A stretch of 64,000 bases of DNA. It comes from Bacteroidota bacterium (GTDB lineage Bacteria > Bacteroidota > Bacteroidia > Sphingobacteriales > Sphingobacteriaceae). The DNA lies in NCBI GenBank assembly GCA_013286565.1, contig JABDFM010000005.1, forward strand, positions 1 to 64,000, given 5' to 3'. The stretch's first letter is position 1; each line of letters opens with the position of its first letter. A model generated the notes under the pieces. It saw nothing but the letters and a program-made list of their open reading frames with translations, made no database searches and had not been told where the DNA came from. The position numbers and the translations under genes were made by a program. Positions 47,405 to 57,489 of the stretch are shown piece by piece.

Positions 47405-48970
47405 ATGAAAAAGTATATAATTATAATGTTATCAGGTTTGGGGATACTCGCCCTGGTAAGCTCGTGCCGCAAGGATCTAAGCCTGGCGCCGGTGAGCAGC
47501 ATAACAGATGGGAATTTTTTCCAGAACTCAAACCAGTTTGATGCCTTTATGACAGGCATACATTTTAACTTCAGGAGCAGTACCAACGCGTTCCAGATAT
47601 TAGGCGAAATGCGTGCCGATATATTTGGTACCGACCCCGGTTCCGGCTCTGCTTTTACAGGTGAAGCCACCCAGGGGCAGGAGCACTTATGGCAGGAAAC
47701 ACTTAACCTCGATAATCCCGGAGTAAGCAATTTCGGCGGGTTTTACAACAATATTGACCAGATCAACTTGATGATCTCTAAATTAAACAGCACTACCGTA
47801 GTTGCAACTGCTACAAAAAACTATTACCTCGGTATATGTTATGGTATGCGCGCATTTTACTACTTCCAGATCTATCGCACCTGGGGCGCTGCTATTATAC
47901 AAACCGCACCGGTAACGGGCACCAGTCTTAATATCGCTACATTGGCCAAAGCGGCTTCGCCCCAGGCTGCTGTGATGACGCTGATCAAGGCTGACATTGA
48001 CCAATCTGTTAGCAGCTTCGGAACAGACTATTCATTCAAAAATGCAAAGTCATATTGGTCAAAATCAGCAACTTTAATGTTGAAAGCCGAAGTTTATTTA
48101 TGGACGAGCGTTCATAACGCCGGTGGGAACGCTGATGCAACTACCGCTTTAGCCGCGCTGAATGATATCCAGACCAATGCAGCCGGGTTACAACTGATGC
48201 CCAATTATTCTGATGTGTTTTCTAACGCAAATAGGGGTAATAATGAGATCATATTTACCATTCATTACCAATTTAACGAGCCCAATGCAACAAGCAATAA
48301 TGGTATGGCATGGATTCAAAATACTTATGTACCCCAGTCCGGCCTGATCGCTAATTTTTACGATTCATTGGCAAACCGCCAGTTCAACTCAGTTACCGAT
48401 AACTGGGGCGGCTTGTTGCGTGCGCCTGTTACCATCAACACCTACCGGAAATTTAATCCACTGGATACCCGCAGAACGGCAAGCATCCAGGCTGCTTATA
48501 ATAAATCAGCCTTGGGGGTTTACAGTATAGCCGGTTGTTTTGCTGACAAATACCAGGGCGAACAGCAGAGTGGTGTAAGATACATCACTAATGATTTTCC
48601 GGTGTACAGGTATGCTGACCTGCTTTTACTAAAAGCAACAGCCGAAGTGTACCTGGGCCAAAGCCCCGCCAATGAAATTAACCTGGTACGGGCCAGGGCG
48701 TTTGGCGCTAATTATAATGCTGCTACTATGGCTTATCCTAATCAGGCGATAGATGCCAATCCAAATGAAGCCATTTTACAGGAGCGTTTGTATGAATTCG
48801 TATTCGAGGGTAAAAGATGGTATGATCTAAGAAGTATGGGCGATAGTTATGTGTACGAACATAGCCAATTAACTGCGGCAAATGCTTATGCGCTGCTTTG
48901 GCCAATTGACCGTAACACCTTAACCAATAATACCGCATTGGTGCAAACGCCGGGATATTCGTCATTCTAA
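47405..48970 (+). CDS. SusD/RagB family nutrient-binding lipoprotein
   Basis: Lipobox LALVSSCRKDL; VYRYADLLLLKATAEVYLG; LQERLYEFVFEGKRWYDLRSMG. Confidence 0.96.
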   Translation: MKKYIIIMLSGLGILALVSSCRKDLSLAPVSSITDGNFFQNSNQFDAFMTGIHFNFRSSTNAFQILGEMRADIFGTDPGSGSAFTGEATQGQEHLWQETLNLDNPGVSNFGGFYNNIDQINLMISKLNSTTVVATATKNYYLGICYGMRAFYYFQIYRTWGAAIIQTAPVTGTSLNIATLAKAASPQAAVMTLIKADIDQSVSSFGTDYSFKNAKSYWSKSATLMLKAEVYLWTSVHNAGGNADATTALAALNDIQTNAAGLQLMPNYSDVFSNANRGNNEIIFTIHYQFNEPNATSNNGMAWIQNTYVPQSGLIANFYDSLANRQFNSVTDNWGGLLRAPVTINTYRKFNPLDTRRTASIQAAYNKSALGVYSIAGCFADKYQGEQQSGVRYITNDFPVYRYADLLLLKATAEVYLGQSPANEINLVRARAFGANYNAATMAYPNQAIDANPNEAILQERLYEFVFEGKRWYDLRSMGDSYVYEHSQLTAANAYALLWPIDRNTLTNNTALVQTPGYSSF

Positions 48971-49034
48971 GACGAATAATAAAGATACTATGCTTTTAGC
49001 ATGGGTTGAGAATTAGTTGGTTTGAATCTTTTTT

Positions 49035-49057
49035 ATACCGGGGCATTGCCCCGGTAT
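49035..49057. promoter_or_regulatory. Strong hairpin in susD-nanA intergenic region
   Basis: ataccggggcattgccccggtat; no downstream U-tract on the plus strand. Confidence 0.6.
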
Positions 49058-49109
49058 ATTAAGGAATGACCGCAAAATGATTTTAAAGAACTATATCAAA
49101 TAATCATTT

Positions 49110-50036
49110 ATGAAATTTGAACATTTACAAGGATTGATCGCGGCACCTTTTACGCCGATAGATCAAAACGACAATATTAATATTTCTGTTATCCCCGCCT
49201 ATTACGAATTTTTAAAGCAAAACGGTGTTACCGGCGCTTTTATCTGCGGTTCAACAGGCGAAGGAGTTTCCATGACCATCGCTGAAAAAAAATCAGTAAC
49301 CGATGCCTGGGCAAATTGCACCAAGGGCGACAAGGATTTTAAGATAATGTTATTGGTGGGCGGTACTACACTGGCCGATTGTATCGAGCTGGCTAAACAC
49401 GCCTGGCAAGCCGGGATATATGCTGTTTCATTTACCTCGCCAAGTTATTTTAAGCCTGCTAACGTAGGTGTACTGGCGCAAATGTGCAAGAAAATTGCAG
49501 CAGCAGTGCCTAACATGCCATTTTACTATTACCATATACCGGTTTTAACCGGGGGCAATTACCCGATGATAGATCTGCTGAAAGCGGTAGGAGATATACC
49601 CAACTTTGCCGGAATAAAATACACGCATGAGGATTTTATGGATTTCCTCTCATGTAGCACTTATCAAAACAGGCAGTACGATATGCTATGGGGCAGGGAC
49701 GAGAATATGCTTTCGGCACTGGCTATAGGATCAAAGGGAGCTGTAGGCAGCACCTTTAATTATGCCGCGCCGCTTTACAACGCGCTTATCAACGCGTTTA
49801 ATAATAATGATCTGGAAGAAGCGCAGCATTTGCAGCAAACATCTATCGATATGATCAGGCTGTTGGGTAAATATGGTGGTATTTCAGTTGGAAAGGCTTA
49901 TATGAAGCTTGTTGGACTGGATTGCGGGGAATTTAGGTTGCCCGTAAGCAATATGACCAAAGAACAGTTTGAAAACTTTAAATTAGATGTTTCTAAATTA
50001 GGTTTCGACAAGTTTAAATCAAACTTGCAGCCTTAA
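49110..50036 (+). CDS. nanA: N-acetylneuraminate lyase (DapA/NanA family)
   Basis: LIAAPFTPIDQNDNINISVIPAYYEFLKQNGVTGAFICGSTGEGVSMTIAEK; FYYYHIPVLTG; FAGIKYTHEDFMDF. Confidence 0.93.
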   Translation: MKFEHLQGLIAAPFTPIDQNDNINISVIPAYYEFLKQNGVTGAFICGSTGEGVSMTIAEKKSVTDAWANCTKGDKDFKIMLLVGGTTLADCIELAKHAWQAGIYAVSFTSPSYFKPANVGVLAQMCKKIAAAVPNMPFYYYHIPVLTGGNYPMIDLLKAVGDIPNFAGIKYTHEDFMDFLSCSTYQNRQYDMLWGRDENMLSALAIGSKGAVGSTFNYAAPLYNALINAFNNNDLEEAQHLQQTSIDMIRLLGKYGGISVGKAYMKLVGLDCGEFRLPVSNMTKEQFENFKLDVSKLGFDKFKSNLQP

Positions 50037-50047
50037 GCCGCAAACAA

Positions 50048-51238
50048 ATGAGATCGTCCGTTGCCTTTTTTTTACCCATAACTTTTATGATGCTAATGCC
50101 TTGCGAAAACATGTCGCAAAATATAAAAACCAATAATATTTCATGGTCTGTTGCTACCCGCTTACCGCTTCTTGCCGGTATGCAAAAGCAATTGGGTGTG
50201 GCCGGGCCGTTTACCGGGGTAAGTAACGGTGTTTTATTAATTGCAGGCGGAAGCAACTTTGCTGATGGTGCCAAACCCTGGCAGGGTGGTACCAAGATAC
50301 ATGAAGATGATATTTATGTGCTGGAAAAAGATGCCGCCGAAAGGTTCGCCTGGATCAACCCAAAAACAAAACATCTGAAGAGAAAAGTTGCTTATGGCGC
50401 AAGTACTACCATAGCCGGTGGCGTAATATGCGCCGGTGGCGAAACCGAAAAGGCCAATAGCAGCAAGGATGTTTTTATGATGCGCTGGGATGCCGGAAAG
50501 AATGACGTGGTTTTTAAACAATTGCCATCATTGCCTATCCCGGTGGCAAATGCCTGTATCACCAGTATTGGTAATACTGTCTATCTTGCCGGTGGCGAGA
50601 GTAATGGTAAGCCATCGGATAAATTTTTTATGCTCAACCTGGATCATACAAAAGCGGAATGGCTGTCTTTACCGCCTGTGCCCATTGCTATGTCGCATTC
50701 GGTAGCTGTTACCCAATCAAACGGGAAACACACTTGTATTTATATAATTGGCGGGCGCAGCAGTACGCCATCCGGAATCAGTACCTTGCATCATACCACT
50801 TTTTGTTACGATCCGAAATATAAAAAATGGAGCAACCTGAATAATGTTGGTGATGGGGTTAATACAACTACCATTTCAGCAGCCACAGCAGTAGCAAATG
50901 GCGATCACGAGATCATTCTGATAGGTGGTGATAAAGGCGACTTGTTCCACAAAATAGAAACCTGGAACGCCATCATTGCCAGCAGCAAAAATGACGTCGA
51001 AAAGAAACAGGCCAATAAAGAGAAATTAGCCTTATTAAATAATCATCCCGGATTTAGTAAAGACGTTTATCTGTATAATACATTAACAAACACCTGGAAG
51101 AAGATCGGCGAGCTGCCTTTTTACGGACAAGTAACCACCACCGCTGTGCTATGGGATCACGAGATCTTTATACCCGGTGGTGAGATAAAACCAGGTACCC
51201 GTACACCCAATATATCAATGGGGAAATTGGATAAATAA
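50048..51238 (+). CDS. Cyclically permuted mutarotase / kelch-type N-acetylneuraminate epimerase
   Basis: Kelch-like GGETEKANSSKDVFMMRWD, VYLAGGESNGKPSDKFFMLNLD, IIGGRSSTPSGISTLH; locus context. Confidence 0.85.
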   Translation: MRSSVAFFLPITFMMLMPCENMSQNIKTNNISWSVATRLPLLAGMQKQLGVAGPFTGVSNGVLLIAGGSNFADGAKPWQGGTKIHEDDIYVLEKDAAERFAWINPKTKHLKRKVAYGASTTIAGGVICAGGETEKANSSKDVFMMRWDAGKNDVVFKQLPSLPIPVANACITSIGNTVYLAGGESNGKPSDKFFMLNLDHTKAEWLSLPPVPIAMSHSVAVTQSNGKHTCIYIIGGRSSTPSGISTLHHTTFCYDPKYKKWSNLNNVGDGVNTTTISAATAVANGDHEIILIGGDKGDLFHKIETWNAIIASSKNDVEKKQANKEKLALLNNHPGFSKDVYLYNTLTNTWKKIGELPFYGQVTTTAVLWDHEIFIPGGEIKPGTRTPNISMGKLDK

Positions 51239-51240
51239 AG

Positions 51241-52482
51241 ATGGCACGATCAAAAAATTATCCCTGGATTTTAGTCGGCCTGTTATGGGGGGTGGCATTG
51301 CTGAATTACATGGACAGGCAAATGCTGTCGGTAATGAGGCCCGCCATGCAAATGGACATAGCCGAGTTGCGGACTGCCACCAATTTCGGGTATTTAATGG
51401 CCATTTTCCTTTGGATATACGGTTTAATGAGCCCGGTTTCGGGGATCTTTGCAGATAAATTCAATCGTAAATGGCTCATCGTACTTAGCTTATTCGTTTG
51501 GTCGGGGGTAACCTTTGCAATGGGCTTTGCTACAACTTTTAATCAAATCTATTGGTTAAGGGCTATCATGGGCATCAGCGAAGCGCTGTATATCCCGGCA
51601 GGTTTATCGTTAATTGCCGATGTGCATTCGTCCAAAACAAGGTCGCTCGCTATAGGCATCCATATGACAGGTTTTTATGTAGGCCAGGGATTAGGCGGTT
51701 TTGGCGCAACGGTTGCCGCTGCATTTTCTTGGCAAACCACATTCCAGTCTTTTGGCATAATTGGTATTTTATATTCATTGGTATTGATCTTATTCCTGAA
51801 GGAAAAAGAGAAATCTGCAGAAACAACATTATTTGATGACCCGCAAATAAAAGTGCCATCCAAACTATTCAAAGGGCTGGCGCTTTTATTTAGCAATATC
51901 GCCTTCTGGGTCATACTTTTCTATTTTGCGGTGGTTAGCCTGCCGGGCTGGGCCTGCAAAAATTGGCTACCCACACTTTTCGCCCAGGATCTTAAAATAC
52001 CAATGGCCCAGGCAGGGCCGCTTTCAACCATCACCATTGCAGCCTCATCTTTCCTGGGCGTGATCATCGGCGGTGTTTTGTCGGATAAATGGGTGCAAAA
52101 AAACATCATGGGGCGGGTATATACCAGCGCCATCGGTATGGCATTGACTATCCCATCATTATTGCTGGTCGGCTTTGGTCACACGCTTTTTGCGGTTATT
52201 AGCGCGGCACTTTGTTTCGGTATAGGGTATGGCATTTTTGATGCCAATAACATGCCTATCCTTTGCCAGTTCGTTTCATCCAAATACAGGGCCACTGCCT
52301 ACGGGCTGATGAATATGACCGGTGTATTTGCAGGAGCATTGATTACCAGTTTGATGGGCAAATCATCCGATGCGGGCAACCTGGGTAAAGATTTCGCGAT
52401 GCTGGCCGGTATTGTTTTACTGGCCCTGATCCTGCAGCTCTATTTTCTGCGCCCAAAGGATAATGATTTTGCGGAGGTATAA
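51241..52482 (+). CDS. MFS transporter (probable sialic acid transporter)
   Basis: VALLNYMDRQMLSVMRPAMQMDI; 12-TM pattern; between NanM-like and O-acetylesterase genes. Confidence 0.9.
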   Translation: MARSKNYPWILVGLLWGVALLNYMDRQMLSVMRPAMQMDIAELRTATNFGYLMAIFLWIYGLMSPVSGIFADKFNRKWLIVLSLFVWSGVTFAMGFATTFNQIYWLRAIMGISEALYIPAGLSLIADVHSSKTRSLAIGIHMTGFYVGQGLGGFGATVAAAFSWQTTFQSFGIIGILYSLVLILFLKEKEKSAETTLFDDPQIKVPSKLFKGLALLFSNIAFWVILFYFAVVSLPGWACKNWLPTLFAQDLKIPMAQAGPLSTITIAASSFLGVIIGGVLSDKWVQKNIMGRVYTSAIGMALTIPSLLLVGFGHTLFAVISAALCFGIGYGIFDANNMPILCQFVSSKYRATAYGLMNMTGVFAGALITSLMGKSSDAGNLGKDFAMLAGIVLLALILQLYFLRPKDNDFAEV

Positions 52483-52495
52483 ATTATTTGATCAC

Positions 52496-54601
52496 ATGAA
52501 TAACAAGTATCCATTTTCCTTCCTATCAGCATTGCTTATTTTTTTGTTGATGAACCTATGCCTGCACGCGCAGGATAAGGTGGTAAAGGTAGCTTGTGTA
52601 GGAAATTCTGTTACTTACGGTTTGGGCCTCGAAAACAGGGAGCAGGAATGTTATCCGACTAAACTGCAGGTGCTATTAGGAAAAAATTATGATGTCAGGA
52701 ATTTCGGGCATAGTGGCGCTACTCTGTTAAAAAAAGGCCACAACCCCTATTACAAAACACCCGAATTTGCTGACGCGATCACTTTCGCGCCGGATATCGC
52801 CATTATTCATCTCGGCCTGAATGATACAGACCCGCGCGACTGGCCAAATTACCATGATGATTTTGAAGCGGATTATGCCTGGTTAATCGATGCTTTTAAA
52901 AAAGCCAATCCAGCGATAAAAATATATATCTGCCGTTTAACGCCCATATTTAGCGGGCACCCACGCTTTAAATCGGGTACCAGGGATTGGTACTGGCAGA
53001 TACAAAACCTGATCCCAGTTATTGCAAAGGCAAATCACACCGGTTTGATCGACCTGCACGAACCACTTTATGCCCGCCCCGATATTTTTGCTGATAACAT
53101 ACATCCTGACAAGGAGGGCGCATCTATCCTGGCAACAACAATTTATCATGCCATCAGCAAAAACTATGGCGGGTTAAAGCTCCCGGAAGTATTTGCCGAT
53201 AATATGGTTTTACAGCGTAAAATGCCTGTGCCGGTATTTGGAACGGCCAATATGGGAGATGTGGTTGAAGTAACTTTCAGGCAGTATAAGCTAAGCGCCA
53301 AAGCAGATGAATACGGCCAGTGGAAAGTTACCTTGCCAGCTATGCTGCCGGGCGGTCCTTTTAGTATGACCATAAAGGATAAAGATTCTACCATCACCCT
53401 CAAAAATATACTGATCGGTGATGTGTGGCTGTGCTCGGGGCAATCCAATATGGCGTTCCCGCTCAGGAGCGAAGCTGAGGGAGAGAATGAAATAAAAACA
53501 GCAGCGAATAATACAACGATAAGATTATACAAGCGTGACCTGCTAAAAGAAACCGATTCCATTGCCTGGGATACCGCAACGTTGGATAGAGTAAACCGCT
53601 TAAAATATTTCTCAGGTACATGGAAAGAAAGTAATGCGCTTTCGGCCCGCGACTTTTCAGCGATAGCTTATTACTTCGGCAAAAAAATAAATGCAGAAGA
53701 GCATGTACCCATCGGACTCATTGAGGTAGCAGTTGGCGGCTCGCCCATCGAATCATGGATAGATAGATATACGATGGAGCATGACCCCATATTTGTGGAT
53801 ATGCTGAACAACTGGCGAAAATCGGACTTCATCATGCAATGGTGCCGCGATAGGGCCGATGTGAATTTAAAATATGCCGCCTCTGCAAAGCAACGGCATC
53901 CTTATGAACCTTGTTATAATTATGAAGCCGGGATAGCTGATCTGACCGCATTTCCGGTAAAAGGGGTACTATGGTACCAGGGCGAAAGCAATGCGCACAA
54001 TAGTGAATTATACGCTCAACTTTTTAAAACGATGGTAACCAGTTGGCGGCAAAAATGGGGGTACGATCTTCCTTTTTATTTTGTGCAGCTATCCGGTATC
54101 AGCCGCCCATCCTGGCCCGGTTTTAGGGAGATGGAGAGCAAGCTGCAAAAGCAAGTTCCCAATGTACACATGGCCGTCAGCATGGATATGGGCGATACTT
54201 TGAATGTGCACTATAAACAAAAAAGGGTGGTTGCAAACAGGCTGGCGTTATCGGCTTTGCACTACACCTATAAAAAACCAGTAGCTGCTGATGGTCCTGT
54301 GCCATTATACGCAGTTCAAAAAAATAAGATTATCATGATCACTTTCAATAGCCCATTAACCATAGGAAATCAAAAGCCACTAACAGGTTTTGAATTAATT
54401 AATGAGAAAGGCGAGCGGATATCGGCTGATGCCACGATCTACAAAAACAATATATATCTGAAATCCCCGCAGGGCGAAAAAGTGAAAGCGATTTGGTACG
54501 CCATGCAGCCTTACACACGTGCAAATTTGATAAATAATGCAGGGCTGCCGGCGTCAACCTTTACACTAACCCTGCAGGGTAATAAAAAATTTATGGAATA
54601 A
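52496..54601 (+). CDS. Two-domain esterase: N-terminal SGNH/GDSL plus C-terminal sialate O-acetylesterase (SASA)
   Basis: VACVGNSVTYGLGLENREQECYP, HLGLNDTDPRDW, DNIHPDKEG; then VWLCSGQSNMAFPL, GLIEVAVGGSPIESWID, GVLWYQGESNAH. Confidence 0.93.
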   Translation: MNNKYPFSFLSALLIFLLMNLCLHAQDKVVKVACVGNSVTYGLGLENREQECYPTKLQVLLGKNYDVRNFGHSGATLLKKGHNPYYKTPEFADAITFAPDIAIIHLGLNDTDPRDWPNYHDDFEADYAWLIDAFKKANPAIKIYICRLTPIFSGHPRFKSGTRDWYWQIQNLIPVIAKANHTGLIDLHEPLYARPDIFADNIHPDKEGASILATTIYHAISKNYGGLKLPEVFADNMVLQRKMPVPVFGTANMGDVVEVTFRQYKLSAKADEYGQWKVTLPAMLPGGPFSMTIKDKDSTITLKNILIGDVWLCSGQSNMAFPLRSEAEGENEIKTAANNTTIRLYKRDLLKETDSIAWDTATLDRVNRLKYFSGTWKESNALSARDFSAIAYYFGKKINAEEHVPIGLIEVAVGGSPIESWIDRYTMEHDPIFVDMLNNWRKSDFIMQWCRDRADVNLKYAASAKQRHPYEPCYNYEAGIADLTAFPVKGVLWYQGESNAHNSELYAQLFKTMVTSWRQKWGYDLPFYFVQLSGISRPSWPGFREMESKLQKQVPNVHMAVSMDMGDTLNVHYKQKRVVANRLALSALHYTYKKPVAADGPVPLYAVQKNKIIMITFNSPLTIGNQKPLTGFELINEKGERISADATIYKNNIYLKSPQGEKVKAIWYAMQPYTRANLINNAGLPASTFTLTLQGNKKFME

Positions 54602-54602
54602 G

Positions 54603-55781
54603 ATGAGTTACACAGAGCAAGACATAGAAAGATTAGAGCAGTTTTACCACGATCAGTTATTGAACGATACGGTACCATTTTGGTTCCCGCGGTCGTACGA
54701 TACGGAGTATGGTGGTTTCCTGCTAATGCGCGACCGGGATGGTTCGCTGTTAGACGATGATAAAGCCGTTTGGATACAGGGCCGGGCTACCTGGCTTTTG
54801 GCAACGTTGTACAATACCGTTGAAAAAAAGCAGGAATGGCTGGATGGTGCCAAACTGGGTTATGAATTTTTAATGAACCATTGTTTTGATACCGATGGAC
54901 AAATGTTTTTCCATGTCGCACGGGATGGCAGCCCTATCCGTAAGCGCCGGTATTTTTTTTCAGAAACATTTGCGGTGATCGCTTTAGCCGCTTACGCAAA
55001 AGCGATCGGCAGCGAACAAATTGCGGAACAGGCAAGAAGGATCTTTGGCAGGTGTATTGAATATGCGACCATACCGGGCCTGTTGCCGCCAAAATTTACA
55101 TCGACCCGGCCATCCAAAGGCATTGGTGTGCCGATGATCATGATCAACACCGCGCAGCAATTAAGAGAAACCATAGGCGATACGCGTTGTGATGGATGGA
55201 TCAGTAAATGGATCAACGAAATAGAGCACGATTTTGTAAAGGATGATATCAAATGCGTGATGGAGCAAGTAGCCCCGGATGGCAGTATTATAGACCATAT
55301 CGACGGCCGCACATTGAATCCCGGTCATGCGATGGAAGGCGCCTGGTTTATATTGCATGAAGCAAAATACCGTAATAACGACCGGCACCTGATCACACTT
55401 GGTTGCCGTATGTTGGATTATATGTGGGCCCGCGGATGGGATAAGGAATATGGGGGCATTTTATATTACCGTGATGTTTATGATAAGCCAGTGCAGGAAT
55501 ACTGGCAGGATATGAAATTCTGGTGGCCACATAACGAGGCGATCATCGCTACCCTATTGGCCTATACCATTACCGGTGACGAAAAATACGCCGAATGGCA
55601 TCAAATGGTGCATGAATATGCTTATTCAAACTTCCATGACGGGAAAAACGGAGAATGGTTTGGCTATCTGCACCGGTATGGGACCATCGCTCAACCTGCC
55701 AAGGGGAATTTATTTAAGGGGCCATTTCACCTGCCTCGCCAGGAATGGTATTGTATGCAATTATTAAAAAGTATAAAATAG
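54603..55781 (+). CDS. AGE family N-acylglucosamine 2-epimerase
   Basis: VPFWFPRSYDTEYGGFLLMRDRDGSLLDDDKAVWIQGRATWLLATLYN; LNPGHAMEGAWFILHEAKYR; DMKFWWPHNEAIIATLLAY. Confidence 0.93.
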   Translation: MSYTEQDIERLEQFYHDQLLNDTVPFWFPRSYDTEYGGFLLMRDRDGSLLDDDKAVWIQGRATWLLATLYNTVEKKQEWLDGAKLGYEFLMNHCFDTDGQMFFHVARDGSPIRKRRYFFSETFAVIALAAYAKAIGSEQIAEQARRIFGRCIEYATIPGLLPPKFTSTRPSKGIGVPMIMINTAQQLRETIGDTRCDGWISKWINEIEHDFVKDDIKCVMEQVAPDGSIIDHIDGRTLNPGHAMEGAWFILHEAKYRNNDRHLITLGCRMLDYMWARGWDKEYGGILYYRDVYDKPVQEYWQDMKFWWPHNEAIIATLLAYTITGDEKYAEWHQMVHEYAYSNFHDGKNGEWFGYLHRYGTIAQPAKGNLFKGPFHLPRQEWYCMQLLKSIK

Positions 55782-55783
55782 AA

Positions 55784-56953
55784 ATGAGAAAGCTGATTAT
55801 TTATGTTTTAATGAATGTTTTGGGTTTTGCGGTGGCAAACGCCCAGCAAAAGGATGTCCCAGTTTTTGTGTCGGGGACGGAGGGTTATAAAACTTTCCGC
55901 ATACCGGGTATTATTAAGGCCCCCAACGGCGATCTGCTTGCATTTTGCGAAGGGCGCGTAAATGGCATCAATGATTTTGGTAACATACAAATAGTGCTGA
56001 AACGAAGCAGCGATAAAGGCAAATCGTGGGGGGCAATACAAATAGTGGCTTCAAACGGCTCCATGCAAACGGGCAATGTAGCGCCGGTAGTGGATATGAC
56101 AGATCCCCTGTATCCAAAAGGCAGGATATTTCTTTTTTATAACACCGGTAATGCGTCCGAATCAAGGGTAAGGCAAGGTTTGGGCGTGCGCGAGGTATGG
56201 TACAAAACCTCGGTTGATAATGGGTTAACATGGTCGGCCCCGGTTAATATTACTTTGCAGGTGCACAAACCTAAACAGCCACAATATAACCCCGCTTACA
56301 ACTTTAGCGAAGACTGGCGCAGTTATGCCAATACGCCTGGCCACGCAATGCAATTTGCTGAGGGGAAATATAAAGGGCGCATTTATGTTGCAGCCAATCA
56401 CACGGCAGGGGCAATTAAAGCGCATTATGCGGATGGCAGGGCTTTTGGATACTATACAGACGATCATGGCAAAACATTTAAGATAAGTGATGATGTAAAT
56501 ATGCCCGGCGGCAACGAGGTGATGGCTGCTGAACTATCAAATAACAGCCTGATGCTGAATATCCGCAATCAGTTAGGCAATATCAAACAAAGGATAATCG
56601 CGGTAAGCCATAACGGGGGGCAGAAATGGGATACCGTTTATTTCGACCCCCACCTCCCCGACCCGATTTGCCAGGGCAGCATTTTGAACATTGGTAAGTA
56701 CCATGGTAAAAACATACTGGCTGTATGTAATGACGCCGATACGGTGCAACGGAATAACCTAACCCTGCGCATCAGCTATGATGAAGGAAAGAGCTGGAAA
56801 GAAAATTATTTAGTGGCCAAGCAAGACCCCGCAGTGTATAAAGACGGTTACACCGCCTACTCAGACCTGGTTTTGGTGGATAAAAAAGACATCGGCATAT
56901 TTTACGAAACGGATGATTATGCACGGATAGTTTTTATCTCATTTAAGTGGTAA
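55784..56953 (+). CDS. Exo-alpha-sialidase (GH33)
   Basis: YKTFRIPGIIKAPNGDLLAFCEGR; Asp boxes SSDKGKSWG, SVDNGLTWS, SYDEGKSWK. Confidence 0.95.
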   Translation: MRKLIIYVLMNVLGFAVANAQQKDVPVFVSGTEGYKTFRIPGIIKAPNGDLLAFCEGRVNGINDFGNIQIVLKRSSDKGKSWGAIQIVASNGSMQTGNVAPVVDMTDPLYPKGRIFLFYNTGNASESRVRQGLGVREVWYKTSVDNGLTWSAPVNITLQVHKPKQPQYNPAYNFSEDWRSYANTPGHAMQFAEGKYKGRIYVAANHTAGAIKAHYADGRAFGYYTDDHGKTFKISDDVNMPGGNEVMAAELSNNSLMLNIRNQLGNIKQRIIAVSHNGGQKWDTVYFDPHLPDPICQGSILNIGKYHGKNILAVCNDADTVQRNNLTLRISYDEGKSWKENYLVAKQDPAVYKDGYTAYSDLVLVDKKDIGIFYETDDYARIVFISFKW

Positions 56954-56996
56954 AATAGATCAGCATCTTTTGTTGAGCTAATAATAATAGGGAAGT

Positions 56997-57025
56997 CTGC
57001 CCCGATGCATCGGGGCAGGCTTTTT
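56997..57025 (+). terminator. Intrinsic terminator after sialidase gene
   Basis: ctgccccgatgcatcggggcag perfect palindrome followed by gcttttt. Confidence 0.85.
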
Positions 57026-57054
57026 CATTTTGTCCATTTTTAGCCTGAAGAACT

Positions 57055-57122
57055 CTATTGATGTACTGACAAAACAGTGTCAGTACATTGTTCAACACGG
57101 TTTCGTAAATTTGTATATACCG
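57055..57122 (+). promoter_or_regulatory. Operator/promoter module, copy B
   Basis: 35 bp identical to reverse complement of 14830-14864; tgtactgaca-aaacag-tgtcagtaca at 57062-57087; TAAATTTG at 57106-57113. Confidence 0.65.
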
Positions 57123-57125
57123 TTT

Positions 57126-57263
57126 ACTCACCCCGACTACGCTACGCTTGTCGACCCTCTCTTCGCTGCGCGGAAAGAGCGGTAAGAAAAAGTATTTAAA
57201 ACTAAAATCCCTCTTTACGGCTTGCCGTAGAGAGGGTGGTCGAGCGAAGCAAAGACCGGGTGA
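57126..57263. repeat. Intergenic inverted-repeat element (CTCACCCCGACTACGCTACGCTTGTCGACCCTCTC... / ...GAGAGGGTGGTCGAGCGAAGCAAAGACCGGGTGAG)
   Basis: Imperfect terminal inverted repeats enclosing aagtatttaaaactaaaat. Confidence 0.8.
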
Positions 57264-57489
57264 GTCTAAACGCTATCCAAAACTAATTCATGCCTACACA
57301 GTTAACTGCATGGGCATTCTATCATATAATGGATCAGTTGCGATAACTGATCCGAATTGTTCTTTGAAATATTAACTTGGAGCGGCGGATGATTGTAATC
57401 CGTCGTTTACAAACCCCAATCAACCTGGGCAGGTAACTGAATAGGTATGCTCCTAAATTGCTAATTTGGGGCGCAAATTTATAATCAGG

